64,000 nucleotides of DNA from NCBI RefSeq assembly GCF_029961155.1, contig NZ_JASBRH010000017.1:17732-81731 (forward strand), given 5' to 3'. The notes beneath the pieces are model-generated. The model was not told the origin of the DNA. It saw only the letters and a program-made list of their open reading frames with translations, and ran no database searches. Below, piece after piece: positions 29,497-39,194 of the stretch. Source of the DNA: Pontibacterium granulatum. Lineage in GTDB: Bacteria; Pseudomonadota; Gammaproteobacteria; Pseudomonadales; Balneatricaceae. A program made the translations under genes and the position numbers. Numbering within the stretch: position 1 is the stretch's first letter; each line of letters begins with the position of its first letter.

Positions 29497-29523
29497 CACA
29501 ACTTCTATTGAAAGGATCTTACG

Positions 29524-30003
29524 ATGTCTGAGAACGAACAGAACCAGCAGGCTGAAGCACAGGCACCACAGTTTGCCGTACAGCGTGTATACCTGAAAGA
29601 CGCGTCTCTGGAATCCCCAAATGCGCCAGAAGTATTCACCAAGCCTTGGCAGCCAGAAGTTAACCTGGACATGAACTCCCGCACCCAGCAGCTGGGTGAA
29701 GGCGCGTACGAAGTGGTTCTGACACTGACCGTAACGGTGAAGAACGACAACGAAACTGCTTTCCTGGCAGAGATCCAGCAGGCAGGTATCTTCACTATCG
29801 CGGGCCTGGAAGAAGGCGAACTGCACCACACCCTGGGTGCGTTCTGCCCGAACATCCTGTTCCCATACGCACGTGAAGCGGTCGACAACATGGCATCCAA
29901 AGCAAGCTTTCCTCCGCTGATGCTGGCACCGGTAAACTTCGATGCCCTGTACGCTCAGCAGCTGGCACAGCAGCAGGCTCAGGCAGAAGGCAACGCGCAC
30001 TAA
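29524..30003 (+). CDS. secB: Protein-export chaperone SecB
   Basis: A 159-residue tetrameric chaperone that delivers unfolded precursors to Sec[36 protein letters not shown] and [16 protein letters not shown] are hallmark segments. AAAGGA lies 9 bases upstream of the ATG. Last gene of the yibN-grxC-secB run, closed by a terminator. Confidence 0.98.
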   Translation: MSENEQNQQAEAQAPQFAVQRVYLKDASLESPNAPEVFTKPWQPEVNLDMNSRTQQLGEGAYEVVLTLTVTVKNDNETAFLAEIQQAGIFTIAGLEEGELHHTLGAFCPNILFPYAREAVDNMASKASFPPLMLAPVNFDALYAQQLAQQQAQAEGNAH

Positions 30004-30020
30004 GCGTCCGTGTTCGCCAT

Positions 30021-30052
30021 AAAAAAGCCGGTGCTACTGCGCCGGCTTTTTT
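30021..30052. terminator. Bidirectional terminator between secB and the M14 peptidase gene
   Basis: AAAAAAGCCGG/CCGGCTTTTTT, an 11-bp perfect stem with a 10-base loop, 17 bases after the secB stop and 25 bases after the end of the convergent peptidase gene. The A and T tracts allow use from both sides. Confidence 0.92.
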
Positions 30053-30077
30053 GTATCTGCATGGCCTGCGGGCAGAC

Positions 30078-30953
30078 TTACTGCTCTTCACCACCTTCGG
30101 CGAGCTGATCCCCAGGCTTCGATTTGTAACGCACCCAACGCACAAGATCCACCCACATCTTGCTGATATCCTGTGCTGGCGGCATGATACCCGCGTGCTG
30201 CAACTCGATGGTCAGCACCGGGGTATTTTTAACGTACCAGCCGTAATTACCCAGAGAGCCCGGGTAGGTCCCCAAGTGACGCAGGTACAACGGTCCCAAA
30301 CGCTGCGGCGGCTGCTTGTCGCCGTCGAAATCCAGCATACCGTGCGGCGCATGCACCGACACGATTACCGTCGGACGGTACTCCTCAATCAGCTTATGGA
30401 TCATCTTACTTTCCGGCTCACTCAACGGCGCCCGCCCCGGATAGTAACGTTTACGCATCTTCGCCTGCTGCTTCCAGTACTCCAACGGAGTCAACTCAGC
30501 CTCGGCCGGAATGAAGTTGCGGTTGAGGTCGATGTTGTTAGCGTTTACACGGGTCGCCGGACGACGCATCAACCCGTCCGGATTGGCCAGCGGCACAAAG
30601 TGCCAGTCGAACGCTCCGCTGTGATGTTTGTTCAGGGTGTTCAGCCACTTGAACGTCACACTGACACTGGACAGCTCGTCACCGTGAATCCCCCCGATAA
30701 ACAGGACACGCACCGGATTCTTGGTACCGGTCCTGGCCGCATAGTGGGCTTCCAGAATCGGCAGGTTATTGGCGGAGAAAAAACGCGGCTGGTAGAAATG
30801 AACACTGGAGCACTCTTTGTAAGAGACACTGGCCAGACGGTCACTGATCTTCTTACACATCTGCTCCACTTCATCGGCACCGGTAGCTGGCCGTGCCGCA
30901 TATAACGGCACACTGAACAACAACAGCGCGAGAAGGGAAACGATCACCCTCAT
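30078..30953 (-). CDS. Exported M14-type zinc carboxypeptidase
   Basis: About 291 residues. A signal peptide (MRVIVSLLALLLFSVPLYA) precedes an M14 domain. Zinc ligands are in GGIHGDE near residue 88 and SVHAPHG near 198; the substrate-binding NANNIDLNRNF and the catalytic glutamate in LTIELQHAG are present. The M14 family includes murein tripeptide amidase MpaA, and periplasmic murein-peptide trimming is a reasonable guess. ATG 30953 starts directly at the signal peptide. Convergent with secB. Confidence 0.88.
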   Translation of the reverse strand: MRVIVSLLALLLFSVPLYAARPATGADEVEQMCKKISDRLASVSYKECSSVHFYQPRFFSANNLPILEAHYAARTGTKNPVRVLFIGGIHGDELSSVSVTFKWLNTLNKHHSGAFDWHFVPLANPDGLMRRPATRVNANNIDLNRNFIPAEAELTPLEYWKQQAKMRKRYYPGRAPLSEPESKMIHKLIEEYRPTVIVSVHAPHGMLDFDGDKQPPQRLGPLYLRHLGTYPGSLGNYGWYVKNTPVLTIELQHAGIMPPAQDISKMWVDLVRWVRYKSKPGDQLAEGGEEQ

Positions 30954-30999
30954 CTTAGTACCTACATCTAAAATCAATCAACGCGAACCTGAGGAGAGT

Positions 31000-31320
31000 T
31001 CAGGCCGATTCTCCACACGCCATGCGCAACAGTTTGTCTGCCGCCCCGGCCTGCAATACAGCATTAACTTCACCCGCCGTCATCGGCAGGATACTGATCA
31101 TGCTATCTGCTGAAGCCTGTTTGAAGTCGGCCAGTTGTTGCAATCCATCCACCAGCACTACACAGGGTAGTAGCTGTTGCTGCAGCGCCAGAATATTCAC
31201 GCGCTGGGAAACACCTGCCTGAAAGAGAATCCGTCCGCCGAGGTGATCAACTGCCGCAAGGCAGTCTGGCGACGACGCTATAGGGTCGAACTGGGTGAGG
31301 ATTATAGCATCCTGCTTCAT
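31000..31320 (-). CDS. Hypothetical protein
   Basis: A 106-residue frame I do not recognise, beginning MKQDAIILTQFDPIASSPDC. It has alternating strands and helices (LPCVVLVDGLQQLADF) without clear catalytic motifs or membrane segments. The ribosome binding site is weak, so confidence is moderate. It is divergent from the MEKHLA gene with 70 bases between them and shares direction with the M14 peptidase. Confidence 0.5.
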   Translation of the reverse strand: MKQDAIILTQFDPIASSPDCLAAVDHLGGRILFQAGVSQRVNILALQQQLLPCVVLVDGLQQLADFKQASADSMISILPMTAGEVNAVLQAGAADKLLRMACGESA

Positions 31321-31390
31321 GATTTAAGGTTCATTCTATTCATATAGAGCGGTAGTATCTCAGTCCATGCTTAATCATGACAAGGATTCC

Positions 31391-31903
31391 ATGATCCCTA
31401 TGCAGCCCTGGCAAAGCGAATTGATTATCCAACTTTCCAACACCATTATCCGGAGTTTCCAGGCGCGTTTACAGTATCCATTAGCCGGATTGCCTGCTCA
31501 CGCATCCGCAGAGACATTAGCCCGGGCGCTCTATGACGCGCCTTATGTGGTACTCACCCACGACGGCGACAGTGACCCACGCTTTACCTACGCCAACCGG
31601 GCTGCGCAGCAGCTGTGGGAGCTGGAATGGGAGGAGATTATCGGCATGCCCTCACGATACTCCGCCGAACCGGACCTGCGCGAGGTACGCGCCGCGATGT
31701 TGGAACGGGTGCAGCGCGATGGTTATATCGACGACTATCAGGGTATCCGCATCAGCAAAACCGGGAAACGTTTCGCACTGGGCAGAACTGTGGTTTGGAA
31801 CCTGACTGATGCAGACGACCACTATTGCGGACAGGCAGCCACTTTCAGCGAGTGGACAGCGCTTGGAGCGTCCGCAGCCAGTTCAAAGAGCGGCGAGCAG
31901 TAA
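31391..31903 (+). CDS. MEKHLA (PAS-like) domain protein
   Basis: About 170 residues. The core FTYANRAAQQLWELEWEEI, MPSRYSAEPDLREVR and DYQGIRISKTGKRF matches the MEKHLA domain, a PAS-related fold also found at the end of plant HD-ZIP III factors. In bacteria it stands alone and its ligand is unknown. The ATG at 31391 is chosen because AAGGA lies 6 bases upstream; an ATG at 31367 is in frame without a good site. It converges with trmL. Confidence 0.85.
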   Translation: MIPMQPWQSELIIQLSNTIIRSFQARLQYPLAGLPAHASAETLARALYDAPYVVLTHDGDSDPRFTYANRAAQQLWELEWEEIIGMPSRYSAEPDLREVRAAMLERVQRDGYIDDYQGIRISKTGKRFALGRTVVWNLTDADDHYCGQAATFSEWTALGASAASSKSGEQ

Positions 31904-31911
31904 GCAAACAC

Positions 31912-32376
31912 TTACTTACCACCTTCAAAATCAAGCTGACGCCATGCCTCGTACACCACAATGGCGCAGGCATTGGACAGATTGAGGCTGCGGCTTTCTT
32001 CCTTCATCGGCAGGCGTAACAGGGTTTCCTGCGGCAGTGCATCACGTACCTCCGCAGGCAAGCCACGGGTCTCCGGACCGAACAGCAGTACATCACCCGC
32101 CTGAAACTGCGCGTCACAGTGGTTGCGACTTCCTTTAGTGGTCAACGCCCAGACGTTCTGGGGCTGGATCGCCGCCAACGCCGCATCCAGATCCTTGTGC
32201 ACTTTTACTGCCGCAAACTCGTGATAGTCGAGTCCCGCCCGACGCAGTTTTTTATCGTCAAAGTCAAAACCCAGCGGCTCGACCAGATGAAGTTGAAACC
32301 CGGTATTGGCACACAAACGGATGATGTTGCCGGTGTTAGGTGGGATTTCAGGCTCAAACAGGACGACGTGCAACAT
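31912..32376 (-). CDS. trmL: tRNA (cytidine/uridine-34-2'-O)-methyltransferase
   Basis: A 154-residue SPOUT-fold enzyme that methylates the wobble ribose of leucine tRNAs. [17 protein letters not shown] near residue 10, [11 protein letters not shown] near 97 and the knot segment [15 protein letters not shown] near 128 are typical. It lies downstream of glnG on the same strand, a neighbour relation also found in Pseudomonas. Confidence 0.96.
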   Translation of the reverse strand: MLHVVLFEPEIPPNTGNIIRLCANTGFQLHLVEPLGFDFDDKKLRRAGLDYHEFAAVKVHKDLDAALAAIQPQNVWALTTKGSRNHCDAQFQAGDVLLFGPETRGLPAEVRDALPQETLLRLPMKEESRSLNLSNACAIVVYEAWRQLDFEGGK

Positions 32377-32424
32377 GGTGATACCCGCAGTGATAGCAGA
32401 GAAAAAGATGTGGCGGGAGTGTAA

Positions 32425-32457
32425 GTCAGGGGCTGCCGTGGTTCAACAGCCCCTGAC
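32425..32457 (-). terminator. Perfect hairpin between glnG and trmL
   Basis: GTCAGGGGCTG pairs with CAGCCCCTGAC (11 bp, 11-base loop), 15 bases after the glnG stop. No T tract follows on the minus strand, so it may be a Rho-assisted terminator, an mRNA stabiliser or a processing site. Confidence 0.5.
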
Positions 32458-32471
32458 TGTTGAGAGCATGC

Positions 32472-33905
32472 TTATTCAGGATCAGCGCTGTTGTGACCCA
32501 CATCCATGTCCAGCTCTTTGATCTTGCGGGTCAGGGTGTTGCGTCCCCAGCCCAGCAGGTTGGCGGCATCACGCCGACGCCCTGCCGTATGCTTGAGCGC
32601 AGTCTCAATCATGATCTTCTCAAAGGCAGGCACCGCTTCGTCCAGCAAACCACTCTGCCCCAGCGACAACTGCTGATCAGCCCAGTTGCGCAATGCGCCC
32701 TGCCAGTTGTTTCCCGTGGTCGTGGTCTGAGCCGCTTCCGCCTCCAGCAGTTCAGGCGGCAGGTCGGAGACCAGTACCTCACGCCCGGAGGCCATTACGG
32801 TAAGCCAGCGACAGGTGTTTTCCAACTGACGCACGTTACCTGCCCAGGGCAAGCCACACATATAGGTTTCGGCTTCGCTGCTGAGAATCTTCGGCTCGAC
32901 CCCCAACTCTTCGGCGGAGCTGTTGAGAAAGTGGCGTGTCAGGCGCGGAATGTCTTCCCGTCGCTCAGACAACGTTGGCAGGTGGATGCGAATCACGTTA
33001 AGGCGATGAAACAAATCCTCACGGAAGCGACCTTCCTGCACCAATTTTTCCAGGTTCTGGTGGGTCGCGGCAATAATACGCACGTCCACCTTCACCGGGG
33101 TATGACCACCCACGCGATAGAACTCACTGTCCGCCAGCACACGCAGCAGACGGGTCTGGGCATCGGCCGGCATATCACCGATCTCATCTAGGAACAGGGT
33201 GCCGCCGTCAGCCTGTTCGAAACGCCCGCGGCGCGCAGCCGCCGCCCCGGTAAAAGCCCCCTTCTCGTGGCCAAACAACTCGGACTCGATCAAATCGTGG
33301 GGAATCGCCGCCATATTAAGCGGGATAAACGGCGCATCACGACGTGGACTGTGGGTATGCAGTGCGTGGGCTACCAGTTCCTTACCGGTACCCGATTCAC
33401 CGTTGATCAGGACAGTGATATTGGACTGGGATAATCGCCCGATCGCCCGAAACACCTCTTGCATCGCCGGCGCTTCACCGATGATCTCGGTTTCCGGTTC
33501 TGTCGACTGTGCCTCGACCTGCTTCTGCTGCTCGAGGGCATGCTCAAGGGCACGCTTAACCAGGGCTACGGCCTCATCCACATCAAACGGCTTCGGCAGG
33601 TATTCGAAGGCCCCACCCTGATAGGAAGCGACGGCAGAATCCAGGTCCGAATGTGCCGTCATGATAATGATCGGGATCTGTGGATAACGGGTCTGGATAT
33701 GATCCAGCAATGCGAGGCCATCTGTACCCGGCATACGGATATCACTAATGATCGCATCCGGCTTTTGGCGCTCCAACGCCTGAATCAACACATCAGCACT
33801 GTCGAATACGGTGTTATTGATACCTTCTGCGGACAGTGCTTTTTCCAGCACCCAACGAATTGAGCGGTCGTCGTCAACGACCCAAACACTACCTGACAGA
33901 CTCAT
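32472..33905 (-). CDS. glnG: Nitrogen regulation response regulator NtrC
   Basis: A 477-residue sigma-54 activator. The receiver domain (1-120) has D55 in IISDIRMPG. The AAA+ domain (about 140-375) has Walker A GESGTGKEL and the sigma-54 contact loop GAFTGA. A Fis-type helix-turn-helix closes the C-terminus (GRRRDAANLLGWGRNTLTRK). Phosphorylated under nitrogen limitation, it activates glnA. Its start overlaps the end of glnL by 17 bases, coupling kinase and regulator. Predicted sites are at 35178, 36932 and 36963. Confidence 0.98.
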   Translation of the reverse strand: MSLSGSVWVVDDDRSIRWVLEKALSAEGINNTVFDSADVLIQALERQKPDAIISDIRMPGTDGLALLDHIQTRYPQIPIIIMTAHSDLDSAVASYQGGAFEYLPKPFDVDEAVALVKRALEHALEQQKQVEAQSTEPETEIIGEAPAMQEVFRAIGRLSQSNITVLINGESGTGKELVAHALHTHSPRRDAPFIPLNMAAIPHDLIESELFGHEKGAFTGAAAARRGRFEQADGGTLFLDEIGDMPADAQTRLLRVLADSEFYRVGGHTPVKVDVRIIAATHQNLEKLVQEGRFREDLFHRLNVIRIHLPTLSERREDIPRLTRHFLNSSAEELGVEPKILSSEAETYMCGLPWAGNVRQLENTCRWLTVMASGREVLVSDLPPELLEAEAAQTTTTGNNWQGALRNWADQQLSLGQSGLLDEAVPAFEKIMIETALKHTAGRRRDAANLLGWGRNTLTRKIKELDMDVGHNSADPE

Positions 33906-34971
33906 GGTTCAGCTCCAAAGGGATAAATAGTTCAAACAGGGTTCGGCCAGGACGGGTCTCACACTCGATCAGACCGTGATGCTGGTTGATGATCGACTGG
34001 GCAATCGACAACCCCAAACCGGAGCCATCCGCGCGACCGCTAACCATCGGATAAAAGATCTGACTCAACAGCTCCTCCGGGATACCCGGGCCGTTGTCCT
34101 CGATACGCACGCTGCACACCAATCGATGCCTCTCGGTGCCGAGGGTAATCTGGCGCAAGGTACGGGTCTGTAAGCGGATTACTGGCTTTTCCGTATGGCT
34201 GCTCTGCAGGGCCTGCATGCTGTTACGCACGATGTTCAAAATGGCCTGGATCAACTGCTCCGCATCACCGCGGAACTCTGGGATACTTGGGTCGTAATCA
34301 CGTACCAGCTCGACACTGCCGCCACTCTCAGCCGCCACGAGACTGCACACCCGCTCGAGGATGGCGTGAATGTTTACATCAGCAATGTCCGGCAACTTAC
34401 GCGGCCCCAGCATCCGGTCGACCAGGTTGCGCAGGCGATCGGCTTCTTCGATGATCACCTGGGTGTAATCGTGCAGAGAGATATCATCCAGTTCCCGCTC
34501 GAGCAGCTGTGCGGCACCGCGCAAGCCACCCAGTGGGTTCTTGATCTCGTGTGCCAGCCCTCGCACCAGCATCTGCGCGGTGGCATGACGGGTCAGGAGT
34601 TCCTCTTCACGCTCAATGCGGATCAGGCGATCACGAGCCTCAATTTCCAGCAATAACCAGTTTTCACCGGGCATCGGTAGCGGATTCACCGTGTAATCGA
34701 CCGTGAGAATCTGCTCGGAGAGGTTCCGTAGTTTTGCCTCTCGACGCGTAAACGGATGGCCACTCTGCAGTGACTCATGCAGACCGTCTATCTGCGATTG
34801 CTCGATACCAAACCAATCGGTGAGATCCCTGCGGCGCAACTGACGCGCACTAGCCGCCAATAACATCTCGGCAGCCGGGTTCATATACTGGATATACAGC
34901 TGTCCATCGAGCAGCACCACGGCTGTCCCCAGATTCTCCAGTATCTTTTTGTACATCTCACTAACCAGCAT
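33889..34971 (-). CDS. glnL: Nitrogen regulation sensor kinase NtrB
   Basis: A 360-residue cytoplasmic histidine kinase. A PAS domain (about 5-115) is followed by the dimerisation/phosphoacceptor helix with H141 in LAHEIKNPLGGLRGAAQ, and an HATPase domain with N box (LNIVRNSMQAL), DNGPGIP and SGLGLSIAQ. It phosphorylates NtrC and is switched by PII. No membrane segment. Upstream lies a perfect NtrC-like palindrome at 35178-35194. Confidence 0.97.
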   Translation of the reverse strand: MLVSEMYKKILENLGTAVVLLDGQLYIQYMNPAAEMLLAASARQLRRRDLTDWFGIEQSQIDGLHESLQSGHPFTRREAKLRNLSEQILTVDYTVNPLPMPGENWLLLEIEARDRLIRIEREEELLTRHATAQMLVRGLAHEIKNPLGGLRGAAQLLERELDDISLHDYTQVIIEEADRLRNLVDRMLGPRKLPDIADVNIHAILERVCSLVAAESGGSVELVRDYDPSIPEFRGDAEQLIQAILNIVRNSMQALQSSHTEKPVIRLQTRTLRQITLGTERHRLVCSVRIEDNGPGIPEELLSQIFYPMVSGRADGSGLGLSIAQSIINQHHGLIECETRPGRTLFELFIPLELNHESVR

Positions 34972-35177
34972 CGGTATTGAGCCTCTCTCACCCCGGTACG
35001 CTCTAGCGCCCCGTTTTCTGTTACTTATGAAAATGCAAAAACCAAACCAGCTTTATGCATTTCATGACCTAAAGGTCACAAACACGCAAATAGGACAAAA
35101 ACCGCCCAATCTGCGTACATTCCGAGCCCTTTTGCATAGCATGTCGCCACAAGCCCTATGACCACGCCCATATCTTA

Positions 35178-35194
35178 TGCACTATTTTAGTGCA
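35178..35194. promoter_or_regulatory. Predicted NtrC-binding site upstream of glnL
   Basis: TGCACTATTTTAGTGCA is a perfect palindrome apart from its central bases and matches the NtrC pattern TGCAC(C/T)A-N3-T(A/G)GTGCA. It lies about 207 bases before the glnL start, between glnA and glnL. It could mediate autoregulation of glnL-glnG. The same 390-base gap also contains TGACCT-AA-AGGTCA at about 35066 and no gene. Confidence 0.6.
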
Positions 35195-35323
35195 CAAAAA
35201 CAATCCTGCCCCGAAATTGCCCCGCAATCCCTGCCAAACATGATCTACTGCAGCCGGAATTGAATCCTCTCCATATTTCATTGGATTCACAGATCGGACA
35301 ATTGGCTTTGTACGGACGAAAAA

Positions 35324-35345
35324 AAAGCCTCCCGAAGGAGGCTTT
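35324..35345 (-). terminator. Terminator after glnA
   Basis: AAAGCCTCC/GGAGGCTTT with a four-base loop; on the minus strand it ends in a run of eight T, 20 bases beyond the glnA stop. It should separate glnA from glnL-glnG. Confidence 0.92.
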
Positions 35346-35365
35346 CTTAACTCAGTAGCGAGACC

Positions 35366-36772
35366 TTATACGGAGTAGTACAGGTCGAACTCTACCGGGT
35401 GAGTAGTCATGTTCACTTTCTCAACTTCTTCACGCTTCAGCGCGATGAATGCATCCAGCATGTCGTCAGTGAATACGCCACCTTTAGTCAGGAACTCACG
35501 GTCTGTTTCCAGAGCGTTCAGAGCCTCTTCCAGGGAAGCCGCTACCTGAGGGATCTCTGCCGCTTCTTCAGCTGGCAGGTCGTACAGGTCTTTATCAGCA
35601 GCATCACCAGGGTGGATCTTGTTCTCGATTCCGTCCAGACCTGCCATCATCAGTGCAGCGAAGCACAGGTATGGGTTAGCAGATGGGTCAGGGAAACGTG
35701 CTTCTACACGACGTGCTTTCGGGTTGGTCACGTATGGGATACGGATGGAAGCAGAACGGTTACGTGCAGAGTACGCCAGCATTACTGGTGCTTCGAAACC
35801 TGGTACCAGACGCTTGTAGGCGTTAGTAGAGGAGTTGGTCAGCGCGTTCAGTGCTTTAGCGTGCTTGATGATACCGCCAATGTAGTACAGAGCAGTTTCA
35901 GACATACCCGCGTAAGCGTCGCCAGAGAACAGGTTCACACCGTCTTTAGACAGGGACATGTGTACGTGCATACCGGAACCGTTGTCGCCTACCAGCGGCT
36001 TAGGCATGAAGGTAGCAGTTTTACCGTATGCGTGAGCGACGTTGTGTACGCAGTACTTCAGTACCTGTACTTCGTCTGCTTTCGCAGTCAGGGTGTTAGG
36101 ACCTACACCGATTTCACACTGACCAGCAGTTGCTACTTCGTGGTGGTGTACTTCTACAGTCAGGTCCATCGCTTCCATCGCGTCACACATAGCGGCACGC
36201 AGGTCGTGCAGGGAATCGATTGGAGGAACCGGGAAGTAACCGCCTTTAACGCGTGGACGGTGGCCGATGTTGCCGCCTTCAACGTTGTGGCTGGACGCCC
36301 AAGCAGCTTCTTCGGAAGAAATGGTGTAACCACAACCGGAGATGTCAGCGTGCCATTTAACTTCGTCGAATACAAAGAACTCTGGCTCTGGACCAAACAT
36401 AGCGGTGTCAGCGATACCGGTAGACTTCAGGTACTCTTCCGCACGCTTAGCAACGGAACGTGGGTCACGCTCGTAACCCTGGCCTGTCGCAGGCTCTACG
36501 ATGTCACAACGTACGATAACAGTGGTTGCTTCAGAGAATGGATCCAGCACAGAAGCACTGTCATCCGGCAACAGGATCATGTCGGAATCGTTGATGCCTT
36601 TCCAACCGGAGATGGAGGAACCATCAAACATTTTACCTTCTTCGAAGAAGTCGTCACCCATGTCGGAAACTGGGATCGTTACGTGCTGCTCTTTACCGTG
36701 AGAATCGGTGAAACGCAGGTCAACCCACTTCGCTTCGCTTTCTTTGATCAGATTCAGAGTCTTCTCTGACAT
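35366..36772 (-). CDS. glnA: Glutamine synthetase type I
   Basis: A 468-residue dodecameric enzyme making glutamine from glutamate and ammonia. [14 protein letters not shown] near residue 48, the glutamate-binding [14 protein letters not shown] near 210, [10 protein letters not shown] near 265 and the arginine loop [13 protein letters not shown] near 335 are present. The tyrosine of KDLYDLP near 397 is the adenylylation site, so it is the GlnE-regulated form. ATG 36772 has GGAGAAAG upstream. A sigma-54 promoter and two NtrC sites lie ahead. Confidence 0.98.
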   Translation of the reverse strand: MSEKTLNLIKESEAKWVDLRFTDSHGKEQHVTIPVSDMGDDFFEEGKMFDGSSISGWKGINDSDMILLPDDSASVLDPFSEATTVIVRCDIVEPATGQGYERDPRSVAKRAEEYLKSTGIADTAMFGPEPEFFVFDEVKWHADISGCGYTISSEEAAWASSHNVEGGNIGHRPRVKGGYFPVPPIDSLHDLRAAMCDAMEAMDLTVEVHHHEVATAGQCEIGVGPNTLTAKADEVQVLKYCVHNVAHAYGKTATFMPKPLVGDNGSGMHVHMSLSKDGVNLFSGDAYAGMSETALYYIGGIIKHAKALNALTNSSTNAYKRLVPGFEAPVMLAYSARNRSASIRIPYVTNPKARRVEARFPDPSANPYLCFAALMMAGLDGIENKIHPGDAADKDLYDLPAEEAAEIPQVAASLEEALNALETDREFLTKGGVFTDDMLDAFIALKREEVEKVNMTTHPVEFDLYYSV

Positions 36773-36852
36773 TTGGCTTTCTCCACTATTAGAATTTGCC
36801 AGACTCGCAGTATGCAGTGCTGAGCTTATGTTCGTTACTTGCCAATACACTT

Positions 36853-36868
36853 AGCAAGTAGCGTGCCA
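36853..36868 (-). promoter_or_regulatory. Sigma-54 promoter of glnA
   Basis: On the minus strand TGGCACG-CTAC-TTGCT matches the -24/-12 consensus exactly (GG and GC separated by 10 bases). The start of transcription would be near 36843, about 70 bases before the glnA ATG. NtrC sites upstream complete the glnAp2-like layout. Confidence 0.9.
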
Positions 36869-36931
36869 GCACTGAAATCGCTCGTAAGTGCTTATTTTTG
36901 GGACATTCCTAACCAGCGCTCCGCCCTTCTT

Positions 36932-36979
36932 TGCACCAATACAATGCAAGGACCAATCATGACGCACCACATTGGTGCA
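36932..36979 (-). promoter_or_regulatory. Paired NtrC enhancer sites of glnA
   Basis: CGCACCACATTGGTGCA (36963-36979) is a near-perfect NtrC palindrome; TGCACCAATACAATGCA (36932-36948) is a weaker partner with one good half. Their centres are 31 bp apart, about three helical turns, and lie near -97 and -128 from the predicted start. This matches the enhancer geometry known for enterobacterial glnA. Confidence 0.8.
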
Positions 36980-37170
36980 AAGCACTGGATTTGTCATACA
37001 CATCCGCTTTGTAGTAGCGGAAATATAATACTCCAACCTTTTTTAAAGTGCTCTCTTTTGCAGCATCGATATCGGGTTTTGTTTACCTGCATCAAAAGCC
37101 GCCGCTCAAAAAGCGATCAGGAAAATAGCATTCGCGCTACGGATATGAGGTTCTGTCATCACAATCCATG

Positions 37171-37226
37171 TATAATGCGCGCAAAATAAACACCCGGTAC
37201 TGCTTGGCAGTGCCGGGTTCGTTTTT
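37171..37226 (+). promoter_or_regulatory. typA leader: -10 box followed at once by a terminator-like hairpin
   Basis: TATAAT at 37171-37176 is a perfect -10 box with a poor -35. About ten bases after the expected start, ACCCGGTACTGC (37192-37203) pairs with GCAGTGCCGGGT (37207-37218) over a three-base loop, followed by TCGTTTTT. typA begins 56 bases further on. The hairpin could be an attenuator, or the end of a very short transcript. A seven-codon frame (ATG at 37227, MTDTPVY) follows it, with no clear ribosome binding site. The rest of the 36773-37281 gap holds the glnA control region. Confidence 0.6.
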
Positions 37227-37281
37227 ATGACAGACACACCTGTGTACTGATTTCACTCCATTATCCGGTTGAATAGTTAAC

Positions 37282-39099
37282 ATGTCTTCTAACATCGACA
37301 ACTTGCGTAACATCGCAATCATCGCTCACGTTGACCACGGTAAAACCACCCTGGTCGATGGACTGCTTTCTCAGTCAGGCACCTTGGGTCGCCGCGACGA
37401 GGGCACCGAGCGCATCATGGACTCCAACGACCAGGAGAAAGAGCGCGGCATCACCATTCTGGCGAAAAACACCGCCATCAAATGGAATGACTACCGCATT
37501 AACATTGTGGACACTCCTGGGCACGCGGACTTCGGTGGCGAAGTAGAGCGTGTACTGTCCATGGTTGACTGCGTCTGCCTGCTGGTTGATGCCGTAGACG
37601 GCCCAATGCCTCAGACCCGCTTCGTAACACAGAAAGCGTTTGACCAGGGCCTGCGTCCGATCGTTGTAATCAACAAGATCGACCGTCCTGGCGCACGTCC
37701 TGACTGGGTAATGGATCAGGTATTCGACCTGTTCGACAGCCTTGGTGCAACCGACGAACAGCTGGACTTCCCGGTTGTATACGCATCCGCCCTGAACGGT
37801 ATCGCCGGTAACGACCCGGAAGAGATGGCGGAAGATATGACGCCACTGTTCGAAGCGATCGTTGAGCACGTAGAAGCACCAAAAGTAGACGTTGACGGCC
37901 CGCTGCAGATGCAGATCTCCGCGCTGGACTACAACAGCTACGTAGGTGTTATCGGTGTGGGCCGTGTGACCCGCGGTAGCGTGAGTACCAACACCCCGGT
38001 TAAAGTGATCGACCGCGAAGGTAAGATCCGTTCCGGCCGTGTACTGAAGATCATGGGCTACCACGGTCTGGAACGTGTCGAAGTTGAAAAGGCGACTGCG
38101 GGTGACATCATCTGTATCACCGGTATCGATGCGCTGAACATCTCCGACACCATCTGCCACCCGGACAACGTTGAAGCACTGCCGGCCCTGAGTGTAGATG
38201 AGCCAACCGTTTCCATGACCTTCCAGGTAAACGACTCTCCGTTTGCAGGTCAGGACGGTAAGTTCATCACCAGCCGTAACATCAAAGACCGTCTCGAGCG
38301 TGAACTTATCCACAACGTGGCGCTGCGTGTTGAAGATGGTGAAACCCCAGAAAAATTCAAAGTATCCGGCCGTGGTGAACTGCACCTGTCCGTACTGATC
38401 GAAACCATGCGTCGTGAAGGCTTCGAGCTGGGTGTATCCCGTCCGGAAGTTATCCAGAAAGAGATCGACGGCGAGATTCAGGAGCCGTACGAGCTGGTAA
38501 TGATCGACGTTGAAGACGAGCATCAGGGCTCTGTGATCGAAGAGCTGGGTAAACGTAAAGGCGACATGACCAACATGGAAGTGGACGGTAAAGGCCGCGT
38601 ACGCCTGACCTTCATGATCCCATCCCGTGGTCTGATCGGTTTCCGCTCCCTGTTCCTGACCATGACCTCCGGTACCGGCATCATGACCTCCATCTTCGAC
38701 CACTACGGTCCGGTGAAGGAAGGTGACGTGGTCAGCCGTATCAACGGTGTACTGGTATCCATGGTAACCGGCAAGGCCTTGGGTTATGCCCTGTGGAACC
38801 TACAGGACCGTGGCCGCCTGGCGATCGATCCAAACATCGAAGTGTACGAAGGTATGATCCTGGGTATCCACAGCCGCAACAACGACCTGGCCGTTAACCC
38901 AACCAAGGGCAAGCAGCTGACCAACGTTCGTGCGTCTGGCTCGGATGAAAACATCCAGTTGACCCCACCGGTACGCTTCACCCTGGAGCAGGCGCTGGAC
39001 TTCATCGAAGACGACGAGTTGGTAGAAGTAACGCCGAACAACATCCGTCTGCGTAAGAAACTGCTGAAAGAGAACGAGCGTAAGCGCGCCAAGAAGTAA
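37282..39099 (+). CDS. typA: Translational GTPase BipA/TypA
   Basis: A 605-residue ribosome-binding GTPase of the EF-G family. G1 is [10 protein letters not shown], the switch II region is [14 protein letters not shown] and G4 is VINKIDRP. Domains II, III, V and the unique C-terminal domain follow. It helps 50S assembly and growth at low temperature or under stress in other species. Divergent from glnA, as in enterobacteria and Pseudomonas. A terminator follows at 39117. Confidence 0.98.
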   Translation: MSSNIDNLRNIAIIAHVDHGKTTLVDGLLSQSGTLGRRDEGTERIMDSNDQEKERGITILAKNTAIKWNDYRINIVDTPGHADFGGEVERVLSMVDCVCLLVDAVDGPMPQTRFVTQKAFDQGLRPIVVINKIDRPGARPDWVMDQVFDLFDSLGATDEQLDFPVVYASALNGIAGNDPEEMAEDMTPLFEAIVEHVEAPKVDVDGPLQMQISALDYNSYVGVIGVGRVTRGSVSTNTPVKVIDREGKIRSGRVLKIMGYHGLERVEVEKATAGDIICITGIDALNISDTICHPDNVEALPALSVDEPTVSMTFQVNDSPFAGQDGKFITSRNIKDRLERELIHNVALRVEDGETPEKFKVSGRGELHLSVLIETMRREGFELGVSRPEVIQKEIDGEIQEPYELVMIDVEDEHQGSVIEELGKRKGDMTNMEVDGKGRVRLTFMIPSRGLIGFRSLFLTMTSGTGIMTSIFDHYGPVKEGDVVSRINGVLVSMVTGKALGYALWNLQDRGRLAIDPNIEVYEGMILGIHSRNNDLAVNPTKGKQLTNVRASGSDENIQLTPPVRFTLEQALDFIEDDELVEVTPNNIRLRKKLLKENERKRAKK

Positions 39100-39116
39100 G
39101 CAGACTCTACATCATG

Positions 39117-39144
39117 AAAAGGCAACCAATCGGTTGCCTTTTTT
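39117..39144 (+). terminator. Terminator after typA
   Basis: AAAAGGCAACC/GGTTGCCTTTTTT with a four-base loop, 17 bases after the typA stop. Confidence 0.93.
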
Positions 39145-39194
39145 ATGCCCGGGGCGCAGCCTATACTTGAGCCAGACAAGCCTAAGGAGAGCCC

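Noticed and set aside
35399..36769. Long open frame (456 codons) on the plus strand opposite glnA
   Set aside because: It lies wholly antisense to a certain glutamine synthetase gene, resembles no family, and arises from codon bias.
37375..38703. Long open frame (442 codons) on the minus strand opposite typA
   Set aside because: Antisense to a certain gene; its composition (rich in His, Gln, Val and Phe) is that of a complement of coding sequence.
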